Source of the DNA: JACDET01 sp038253825
Lineage (GTDB): Bacteria > Patescibacteriota > Microgenomatia > Levybacterales > UBA12049
Assembly: GCA_038253825.1 (NCBI GenBank)
Contig: JBBSGT010000028.1
Location: 1-15,770 of the forward strand
Direction of reading: 5' to 3'
DNA length: 15,770 nt
A program made the position numbers and the translations under genes. This document shows positions 1 through 5,375 of this stretch, piece after piece. Every line of letters starts with the position of its first letter. Position 1 is the first letter of the stretch. Under the pieces are notes generated by a model. It was not told the DNA's origin, searched no databases, and was given only the letters and a program-made list of their open reading frames with translations.

Positions 1-2
1 AA

Positions 3-110
3 CAATTCGAATATGACATTCACCAATTTTTTGACAACATCAGTCAATATGAAGACAGACTTAGACAGTTTATTGGAAGTGAACTACACTTGGTAAAATT
101 GACTAGTTAA
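3..110 (+). CDS. Possible C-terminal tail of a gene truncated by the window edge
   Basis: One forward frame is open from the window edge (base 3) to a TAA at 108-110. It encodes about 35 residues of ordinary hydrophilic composition, ending LHLVKLTS. The mix of Asp, Gln, Phe, Tyr and Arg looks coding-like, but the stretch is too short to assign a family. The frame starting at base 1 is also open, to a TAA at 94-96, so the choice of frame is uncertain. No function is proposed. Confidence 0.3.
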   Translation, partial: QFEYDIHQFFDNISQYEDRLRQFIGSELHLVKLTS

Positions 111-142
111 AAAACCGAAAATCAATTTCTTAAATGTATACT

Positions 143-148
143 TATAAT
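143..148 (+). promoter_or_regulatory. Possible -10 box upstream of the DUF6496-like gene
   Basis: TATAAT lies in an AT-rich stretch between the end of the edge ORF and the DUF6496-like gene. No convincing -35 element sits 16-18 bp upstream. Transcription from here would give a leader of about 83 nt containing the strong Shine-Dalgarno site at 225-233. A weaker TATACT overlaps nearby at 137-142. The rest of 111-237 shows nothing else I can support. Confidence 0.35.
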
Positions 149-224
149 TATTAAAGAGATAGAGGCACAATTCATTATGCGAGAGGGTAAAGCGTCATGA
201 ACAATGTCACTAGATAGTAGAAAG

Positions 225-233
225 AAAGGAGGG
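225..233 (+). promoter_or_regulatory. Strong Shine-Dalgarno site
   Basis: AAAGGAGGG ends 4 nt before the ATG at 238. It fixes the start of the small DUF6496-like gene. Strong sites of this kind are rare in the window: the only other one before a clear gene precedes the KGG-motif gene at 5193. Confidence 0.8.
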
Positions 234-237
234 AATC

Positions 238-417
238 ATGCCAAAGTATGGGAAAAAAGCACAGGAAAAAGTTGAAGAAGTAATGCATGAATATAAAGAG
301 GGTAAGTTAAAAAGCGGCCCCCAGGGTAAAGGTGGCAAAGTAACAAACCGAAAACAGGCAGTGGCAATTGGTCTTTCCGAGGCACGAAAGAAAGGTGCAA
401 AAGTACCCAAAAAGTGA
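238..417 (+). CDS. Small basic DUF6496-like protein
   Basis: A 59-residue, Lys- and Gly-rich, very hydrophilic protein with no membrane segment. It begins MPKYGKKAQEKVEEVMHEYK. Its C-terminal half carries a KVTNRKQAVAIGLSEARKKG motif (about residues 34-53), which I recognise as the conserved core of the DUF6496 family of small uncharacterised bacterial proteins. The function of that family is unknown. The start is set by the Shine-Dalgarno site at 225-233. It lies 54 bp before the CoaD-DUF359 gene on the same strand, but that gene has its own promoter and an AT-rich hairpin separates them, so they are probably separate units. By composition it could be a nucleic-acid-associated or stress protein. 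That is speculation. Confidence 0.8.
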   Translation: MPKYGKKAQEKVEEVMHEYKEGKLKSGPQGKGGKVTNRKQAVAIGLSEARKKGAKVPKK

Positions 418-425
418 GAATGGAG

Positions 426-446
426 AAGATAATAATTGATTATCTT
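426..446 (+). terminator. Weak AT-rich hairpin after the DUF6496-like gene
   Basis: An 8-bp perfect inverted repeat, AAGATAAT at 426-433 and ATTATCTT at 439-446, has a 5-nt loop and is followed by TTGTTT. It begins 9 nt after the stop at 417 and could act as a weak intrinsic terminator. The right arm overlaps the -35 element of the next gene, so it may instead be incidental to that promoter. Confidence 0.35.
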
Positions 447-464
447 TTGTTTCCTCAGTATACT
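436..464 (+). promoter_or_regulatory. Promoter of the CoaD-DUF359 gene, leaderless configuration
   Basis: TTGATT (436-441), a 17-bp spacer and TATACT (459-464) form a good sigma-70-type promoter. Counting +1 as seven bases after the end of the -10 box gives position 471, next to the ATG at 472. The message should therefore begin at or one base before the start codon, with no room for a ribosome binding site. Confidence 0.7.
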
Positions 465-471
465 GTGCAGT

Positions 472-1467
472 ATGGCATACAAATTCAAGCGCGCGATTGT
501 CGGTGGAACATTTGATCGTTTCCATACGGGACATCAAAAATTACTTACACAAGCACTCATTGACTCAGAACACGTTATCATTGGCGTTGCATCCAATGCG
601 CTATTTCAACATAAAGTATACGCAGATTTCATAGAAGACTATGGGGCGCGAAAAACAACTATTTCTCAGTTTTTGAATCACCATCAGTTTAGCAAACGTG
701 CAGAAATTGTACCGATTAACGATTTTTATGGAACTAGTCTAACAGATAAAGCCATTGAAGCGGTTTTTATTACGGAAAGTAATAAAGTTAATGTTGAAAA
801 AATAAATGAAGAACGGAACAAACATGGATTTTCTCCACTTTCTATAGTTACTGTTGACTATGTGGTTGGAGAAGATGGAGAAGTTATAACATCTCAACGA
901 ATTAGGAGCGGTCAGATAGATCGAGATGGAAATAATTATTTAAAAATGTTCCAAAGACAACAAGTTTATATTTTACCTCAAGATGAGCGCGAATCATTAC
1001 GCATTCCATCGGGAAAAGTTTTTGCGGGTATTGAAGATATCATTACGTTTTCTGATAAAAAAACAATGATTGTTGCCGTAGGTGATGTTGTCGCTATGTC
1101 ATTGGCGCTCAATAATTTTCAAGCAGCAGTAAGTATCATTGATGGAAAAACCAGAAGAAATGAACCAGTAAAGGAAGAAACACTTTCACAATCAGCAAAA
1201 CGCCGGGAGGCAAGTAATAAACCTGGAACAATCACAAGAGATGCTGTAAATAGTTTGTATGCAGCTATTGAAGCCTTTAGTAAGACAAACGAAAAACAAC
1301 TGCTTGTTATCTCCGGTGAAGAAGACTTATTAGCGATTCCTGCGATACTGCTTAGCCCATTGCATTCCGTAGTTCTCTACGGGTTGTTTGGCAAGGGTAT
1401 CGTTGCTGTAGAAGTTTCTGAACAAAAGAAACATGACATTCAAGATCTCTTTAGGAAATTTCAATAA
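472..1467 (+). CDS. Archaeal-type phosphopantetheine adenylyltransferase fused to DUF359 (GTP-dependent dephospho-CoA kinase)
   Basis: A 331-residue predicted bifunctional enzyme for the last two steps of coenzyme A synthesis. Residues 1-160 are a nucleotidyltransferase of the archaeal/eukaryotic PPAT type: GGTFDRFHTGH near the N-terminus holds the HxGH adenylyl-transfer motif (18-21), and TSQRIRSG (140-147) matches the family's second nucleotide-binding motif. Residues 175-330 match DUF359, with VGDVVA (203-208), IIDGKTRR (222-229), NKPGTIT (249-255) and GEEDLLAIPA (282-291). In the archaeon Thermococcus kodakarensis a DUF359 protein was shown to be a GTP-dependent dephospho-CoA kinase; bacteria normally use the unrelated P-loop enzyme CoaE and a different CoaD. 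I chose the ATG at 472, not 436, because the upstream 12 codons lie in the promoter and the protein motifs begin right after 472. The stop is 2 bp from the convergent gene on the other strand. Activity of both domains is inferred. Confidence 0.9.
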   Translation: MAYKFKRAIVGGTFDRFHTGHQKLLTQALIDSEHVIIGVASNALFQHKVYADFIEDYGARKTTISQFLNHHQFSKRAEIVPINDFYGTSLTDKAIEAVFITESNKVNVEKINEERNKHGFSPLSIVTVDYVVGEDGEVITSQRIRSGQIDRDGNNYLKMFQRQQVYILPQDERESLRIPSGKVFAGIEDIITFSDKKTMIVAVGDVVAMSLALNNFQAAVSIIDGKTRRNEPVKEETLSQSAKRREASNKPGTITRDAVNSLYAAIEAFSKTNEKQLLVISGEEDLLAIPAILLSPLHSVVLYGLFGKGIVAVEVSEQKKHDIQDLFRKFQ

Positions 1468-1469
1468 CA

Positions 1470-2051
1470 TTATTCACACCTCCTTTCTCCATTTTTTAAA
1501 CCATTTGTTTGCTCGACGGTCTCTTCTACAAAAAGCGGCTGTTGATTGTAGCTCAAAATAACTTTCATAAGTGCGACTGTCTTTTCGAGCGCCAACGGTA
1601 AAATATCAGCATCTTTTTTCCCGCAGTTGAGATGGATGTGAAATCTTCCCAGTGGGTCTCGTGTCCAGTTCCATTTTGTCCTGCCGGCATAGGTCGCTCG
1701 ACGAGCACCTTTGGCTAATTTATGCTGACAAAGATATTCAAGCAAGATATGTTCGAAAAGATGTCCGAGCTCTGTATTTTGTACTTCTTCATTGAATGGC
1801 AAATTCTTATCGTTGTAACAAATAGTAGAGAGAACCGAAGGCAAATTCTCTTCCAAAAGTGAGACGATAGTTGGCATTTCTTCTGTATTAAGTTGATTGT
1901 AATGTAAGTCCATAGTGATGCGTGTACTGGTTTGTTTTTGGATTATTGCAAGCGTGAAGAGATTTTCAACAAAATATTTTTGTTGTTCCGGCTGCGTCAA
2001 TGCAATTCCGGTCTTCACTGCCTGTGAAACGAGAGATAAATTCTGACTCAT
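1470..2051 (-). CDS. Stand-alone protein resembling the cyanophycin synthetase N-terminal domain
   Basis: A 193-residue soluble protein without signal peptide or membrane segment. Residues 93-107 (TELGHLFEHILLEYL) followed by AGRTKWNW (122-129) resemble the conserved His-Glu helix and Gly-Arg-Thr loop of the N-terminal domain that precedes the ATP-grasp module in cyanophycin synthetases. No ATP-grasp or Mur-ligase domain follows: the protein stops about 60 residues later, and both neighbours are unrelated. It may be a free-standing version of that domain or a remnant. The resemblance is recalled by eye and is not strong, so hypothetical protein is the safe label. It converges tail-to-tail with the CoaD-DUF359 gene. 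The last codons contain a perfect Shine-Dalgarno sequence (see findings). Confidence 0.65.
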   Translation of the reverse strand: MSQNLSLVSQAVKTGIALTQPEQQKYFVENLFTLAIIQKQTSTRITMDLHYNQLNTEEMPTIVSLLEENLPSVLSTICYNDKNLPFNEEVQNTELGHLFEHILLEYLCQHKLAKGARRATYAGRTKWNWTRDPLGRFHIHLNCGKKDADILPLALEKTVALMKVILSYNQQPLFVEETVEQTNGLKNGERRCE

Positions 2052-2099
2052 AAAAGAATGGATAAGCTCTTACTAATTTCTTACGGATATATTTCTTAC

Positions 2100-2126
2100 T
2101 CTATACGCTTTGACTAGAAGTGTCAA
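2100..2126 (-). promoter_or_regulatory. Possible promoter for the cyanophycin-synthetase-like gene
   Basis: On the - strand a perfect TTGACA (2121-2126) is followed after 15 bp by TATAGA (2100-2105); with a 17-bp spacer the box would read TAGAGT. The leader would be roughly 45 nt. Between promoter and start codon, GTAAGAAAT occurs twice, 15 bp apart (2091-2099 and 2076-2084), with a partial third copy at 2068-2073. This may be an operator or chance in AT-rich DNA. The rest of the 130-bp gap 2052-2181 holds nothing else I can support. Confidence 0.35.
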
Positions 2127-2181
2127 GCTGAACAAGCGCAGCTAAAACTTACTATTTTTTTGAATAGTTGCTCATCAAACG

Positions 2182-4458
2182 TCACGGAATTTTTGCCGTT
2201 GGGAATACAAGAGTAGGAACTGCTGGGGTGGTTGGAGTTGCGAAGGGTGTCGCGGTTGGCAGTTGTTGTAGCGCGGTTGGGGTCAGTGTCGGTTGCGAAG
2301 TTGGTGTTCCTGCATCATTAGTCGGTTCGGGCGTAAAGGTCGGGTATGAGGTCGGTTGTCCGCATGAATCAGGTTGTGTTCCGTCAATGAAATATTCTGT
2401 GTAACTTTTATATGTTTCTGTCGGGCAAACAGTTTCGTTCACTATGAAACTTGGTATATCAAAATGCTCGATCGGTGTGCCCATCAGTTGAAACTCCATA
2501 ATATTTCTCCAAATGGGCGCAGCTCCGAGTGAACCGGCGACATCATCCATTGGAGTATTGTCATTATTTCCCACCCAGACGCCCACTACCAAGCTCGGAG
2601 TATACCCAATGGTCAATGCATCTCTGAAATCTTCTGTTGTCCCGGTCTTTACAGCTGCTGGTCGATTGATTGTCATGGCGCTGCCAAATTCTTCCGCACG
2701 AGCATTATTGTCCGATAGAATAGAGGAGATTATGAAGGCAGCTTCTTTGCTCATAGCTTCTGTTGCTCCATTACTTCCTACAGACGTGAACCATGTCTGA
2801 GGATTAAAGAAGGATAAAACGGCTGTCACCCAATTGGTGGGGGCAGAAACTGTTTGGCTATCTTTATCTTTAATTGAAAGTATAGAAATTGTTGGATGAT
2901 AGGTGCCTTCATCAGCAAACGTAGCATATGCATCTGTCATCTGAAGGAGCGGAACTTCTCCCGTTCCTAACACAAGTGACAATCCATAATTCGTCGTATT
3001 ACTAAGGGTAGTAATACCCATCTTTCTTGCCTGATCCAAACCATTGGGATCACCGACTTTTTGCATAACTTCGACAGCAGGTATATTGAGTGAATTGGAA
3101 AGGGCACGTCTTACTGTCACGTCGCCACGAAAACGTTTATCATAGTCTAGTGGTTTATAACCGCCATCAAAAGTGGTTGCCACATCTTGCAAAACAGTTG
3201 CAGCGGTAATTTGCTTGTCCTCCAGGGCACGTCCGTAAATAATAGGTTTAAATGACGATCCCGGCTGTCTAGGAGCCACTGCCATATTGGTTTGTCCATA
3301 ACTTGGATCATCCCAATCGTAACTTCCCACCATAGCCAGGATTTGTCCGTTTTTGGGGTCAATAGCAACTGCTGCGCCATTGCTTGCGTGATTGTATTTC
3401 AAACGTGTGACTTGCGTTTTGACTGAGTTCTGGGCGAACTGTTGGAGATTCCGGTCCAACGTTGTCGTCACTTCAAAACCATCACGGATAACTCGCTCTT
3501 CACCATATTGTTTGATAAGCTGGTCTCTAACATAGGTAGCAAAATGAGGTGCGGTAAACTTGGTGGTTTGCGTTTTGTTCGGATTATATTGCAACGTTTC
3601 GTTTTCCGCAGCATCTGCTTGATCTTGTGTAATATAGCCATCTTGAACCATCTCAGTAAGAACTATTTTTTGTCTAATAATCGCTTTATCCGGCGGATTG
3701 GAAAGGGGGGAATATGCTGATGGAGCCGGAAGAATTCCTATAAGGATCGCCGATTGGGCTAGGTCAAGATCCTTGGCAGGTTTGCCGAAATATGCCTGCG
3801 AAGCATTCTCAATACCAAAAGCCCCTTCACCAAAATAAACAGAATTGAGATACATTTCCAGAATATCTTGTTTACTGAAACGACGATTCAGTTCAGCCGC
3901 CAAGACCAGCTCTTGGTATTTTCGTAGGATATTTTTTGACTGGCTCAAAAAGGCATTCTTTGCTAATTCTTGTGTGATTGTTGAACCACCCTCAACCAGT
4001 TTGCCAGCAAAGATATCGACAAAAAAAGCTCGCATAATGCCTCTAATTGAAAAGCCGCCGTTGGTATAAAAATTTTTATCTTCCGTTGCCACGACAGCAA
4101 CCTGTGCAGTCTTCGGAATATCTTCAAGTGAAACATAGGAAATAGATTTTGGTTGATAAAATGTATAAAAAACTTTTCCGCTGCGATCCATCAAGGTAAG
4201 TCCTGTCTTGCCTCGATTCATAATACTATCTTTATCTCTAAGATCTTTGGCAAAATAGAGATAAGTGGCAGGGGGGACCAGTGCCAGGAAAATGACAAAA
4301 ATAATGAGAAGATAAATGAGCTTTTTCCGATGGCCTTTAAGAAAACTTTTAAAGGATGGCTTTGAATGGCCTCCTTTGCGGGATCCTTTCAGATCGCCGT
4401 CGAGACTGCGGCGTTTATAGACATAGACGGGACGCTTCAAGCGTGAACGAGGGTGCAT
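2182..4458 (-). CDS. Class A penicillin-binding protein (bifunctional transglycosylase/transpeptidase)
   Basis: A 758-residue enzyme that polymerises lipid II and cross-links peptidoglycan. Residues 1-45 are a basic cytoplasmic tail and 47-70 one membrane-spanning helix. Residues about 85-265 are the GT51 transglycosylase, with catalytic Glu126 in EDKNFYTNGGFSIRG and the EGGSTITQELAKN motif (156-168). The transpeptidase spans about 355-665: SSFK at 401-404 (catalytic Ser401), SLN at 456-458 and KTGT at 604-607, all intact. The C-terminus from about 701 is a Pro-Thr-rich tail to residue 758, of the same character as the linker in the lamin-tail protein at 5376-6509, and may thread through the wall. 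The length is typical of PBP1A-type proteins plus this tail. The gene is divergent from msrB, 42 bp away, with overlapping promoters. Confidence 0.95.
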   Translation of the reverse strand: MHPRSRLKRPVYVYKRRSLDGDLKGSRKGGHSKPSFKSFLKGHRKKLIYLLIIFVIFLALVPPATYLYFAKDLRDKDSIMNRGKTGLTLMDRSGKVFYTFYQPKSISYVSLEDIPKTAQVAVVATEDKNFYTNGGFSIRGIMRAFFVDIFAGKLVEGGSTITQELAKNAFLSQSKNILRKYQELVLAAELNRRFSKQDILEMYLNSVYFGEGAFGIENASQAYFGKPAKDLDLAQSAILIGILPAPSAYSPLSNPPDKAIIRQKIVLTEMVQDGYITQDQADAAENETLQYNPNKTQTTKFTAPHFATYVRDQLIKQYGEERVIRDGFEVTTTLDRNLQQFAQNSVKTQVTRLKYNHASNGAAVAIDPKNGQILAMVGSYDWDDPSYGQTNMAVAPRQPGSSFKPIIYGRALEDKQITAATVLQDVATTFDGGYKPLDYDKRFRGDVTVRRALSNSLNIPAVEVMQKVGDPNGLDQARKMGITTLSNTTNYGLSLVLGTGEVPLLQMTDAYATFADEGTYHPTISILSIKDKDSQTVSAPTNWVTAVLSFFNPQTWFTSVGSNGATEAMSKEAAFIISSILSDNNARAEEFGSAMTINRPAAVKTGTTEDFRDALTIGYTPSLVVGVWVGNNDNTPMDDVAGSLGAAPIWRNIMEFQLMGTPIEHFDIPSFIVNETVCPTETYKSYTEYFIDGTQPDSCGQPTSYPTFTPEPTNDAGTPTSQPTLTPTALQQLPTATPFATPTTPAVPTLVFPTAKIP

Positions 4459-4470
4459 AGCTCTTATTTA

Positions 4471-4479
4471 ATTGTAGCA
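4471..4479 (-). promoter_or_regulatory. Extended -10 promoter of the penicillin-binding protein gene
   Basis: On the - strand TGCTACAAT is an extended -10 element (TGn plus TACAAT). The predicted +1 is near 4464, leaving a leader of about 6 nt before the ATG at 4458. No clear -35 box is needed with the TGn extension. The upstream part of this promoter overlaps the msrB -10 box on the opposite strand. Confidence 0.55.
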
Positions 4480-4485
4480 TATCTA

Positions 4486-4494
4486 TGGTATACT
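4486..4494 (+). promoter_or_regulatory. Extended -10 promoter of msrB, leaderless configuration
   Basis: TGGTATACT is an extended -10 element. Counting seven bases from its end puts +1 exactly on the A of the ATG at 4501. A poor TTTAAT (4467-4472) lies 16 bp upstream. This supports ATG 4501 over the in-frame ATG at 4453, whose first 16 codons would be promoter DNA. Confidence 0.65.
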
Positions 4495-4500
4495 GAGTTC

Positions 4501-4923
4501 ATGGCAGACGATATGCGCAACAAATCAGACGAATATTGGAAGGAAAAACTGACTCCTGAGCAGTATCATATTTTGCGGGAAAAAGGAACTGAAAGACCAG
4601 GCTCAGGAAATTTGTTGCAGTCTGAAAAGACAGGAGATTATATGTGCGCCGCTTGTGGAACCGTTTTATTTAAAAGTGACTCAAAATACGAATCTTCTAT
4701 TCCAGGATTAGCTGGCTGGCCCAGTTTTGCAGATGTAGCGAAAAGCGATGCTGTGGAACTAGTAGATGATGATACGTTTGGTATGCGTCGCACGGAAGTT
4801 ATATGCAAAACCTGCGGTGGACATCTCGGTCATTTATTTGATGATTCCACCTCACCAACCAATCAGCATTACTGTATTAATTCCGCAGCGCTCAAATTTA
4901 AGCCCAAAGAGTCCTCCAAATAA
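4501..4923 (+). CDS. msrB: Peptide-methionine (R)-S-oxide reductase MsrB
   Basis: A 140-residue repair enzyme that reduces methionine-R-sulfoxide in proteins. The N-terminal motif SDEYWKEKLTPEQYHILREK is typical of the family. The zinc site is complete: CAAC (Cys49, Cys52) and CKTC (Cys102, Cys105). AGWPSF (71-76), GHLGHLFDD (107-115) and the active-site stretch HYCINSAAL (123-131), with catalytic Cys125, are all present. His123 replaces the usual Arg before the aromatic residue of that stretch, and the segment before GWPSF (SSIPGLAG) is slightly longer than the usual SGTG. There is no signal peptide, so it is probably cytoplasmic. No MsrA partner lies in the window. It is transcribed divergently from the penicillin-binding protein gene. 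Confidence 0.95.
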   Translation: MADDMRNKSDEYWKEKLTPEQYHILREKGTERPGSGNLLQSEKTGDYMCAACGTVLFKSDSKYESSIPGLAGWPSFADVAKSDAVELVDDDTFGMRRTEVICKTCGGHLGHLFDDSTSPTNQHYCINSAALKFKPKESSK

Positions 4924-4928
4924 AAAAA

Positions 4929-4952
4929 CAGGCGGCCTTTTTTGACCACCTG
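4929..4952 (-). terminator. Intrinsic terminator of the KGG-motif gene
   Basis: Read on the - strand, CAGGTGGTC and GGCCGCCTG pair over 9 bp (two G-U wobbles) around an A6 loop and are followed by a run of seven T. This is a textbook rho-independent terminator about 30 bp past the stop at 4984. On the + strand the same stem has two A-C mismatches and a poor T run, so it serves msrB less well. Confidence 0.8.
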
Positions 4953-4983
4953 CCTTTAATATTCAATTGTAATTTTGTGAGAT

Positions 4984-5193
4984 CTACATCTCGTCCTTAT
5001 CATCAGTACGTGAACTATTTTGTCCACCTAAACTTCGCTCCTTCTGAGTCAAGTCATGAGTGCTTCCGCTTTCTTGAGCTGCTTTTCCACCTTTTTTACC
5101 GAGCTTACTCATGTCTTGTTTTGCTGCTGATGCCGATCCTGCTTGAGATCGGGTTGTAAGGTCAAGATTGTCTTGTTTTCTTTGATCTGCCAT
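4984..5193 (-). CDS. Small hydrophilic KGG-motif protein
   Basis: A 69-residue, highly hydrophilic protein beginning MADQRKQDNLDLTTRSQAGS, with a KLGKKGGKAAQ core (31-41) and a later SLGGQNSSR segment. The KGG core resembles the short Lys-Gly-Gly motif of general-stress, LEA-like small proteins (the GsiB/KGG repeat type). It probably stays disordered in the cytoplasm. The start is fixed by a perfect Shine-Dalgarno site 7 nt upstream, and a strong terminator follows the gene, so it is a monocistronic, probably well-expressed transcript. The stress role is inferred from the motif family only. Its exact function is unknown. Confidence 0.8.
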   Translation of the reverse strand: MADQRKQDNLDLTTRSQAGSASAAKQDMSKLGKKGGKAAQESGSTHDLTQKERSLGGQNSSRTDDKDEM

Positions 5194-5200
5194 ATTAATT

Positions 5201-5210
5201 CACCTCCTTT
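5201..5210 (-). promoter_or_regulatory. Strong Shine-Dalgarno site of the KGG-motif gene
   Basis: On the - strand AAAGGAGGTG lies 7 nt before the ATG at 5193, an ideal anti-16S match and spacing. It contrasts with the leaderless layout of the neighbouring genes. Confidence 0.85.
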
Positions 5211-5222
5211 CAATGTTGTTTT

Positions 5223-5228
5223 ATTATA
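5223..5228 (-). promoter_or_regulatory. -10 box of the KGG-motif gene
   Basis: A perfect TATAAT on the - strand predicts +1 near 5216 and a leader of about 23 nt that contains the Shine-Dalgarno site. No good -35 match lies 16-18 bp upstream. The remainder of the gap to 5375 holds nothing else I can support. Confidence 0.55.
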
Positions 5229-5375
5229 AGGGAGCTTCTTGAGAGAGGAGTAAACGAGCAGTAAGAAAGCTGAATGAGAGTGTTTCAGTAGTTTTGTTCG
5301 TCATGCAGTTTTAAATTATGTAGACTTAGTATGATTGAGCCTTATCCTTACTATACTCTTGACCAGAAATATTTA

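Noticed and set aside
164..171. Residues 164-171 of the GH18 protein (NGVNIDFE) considered a dead active site because two Asp of DGxDxDxE are Asn
   Set aside because: The catalytic Glu and adjacent Asp remain, and this variant is normal in SleL/YaaH-type enzymes. Coordinates here are protein residues, not window bases.
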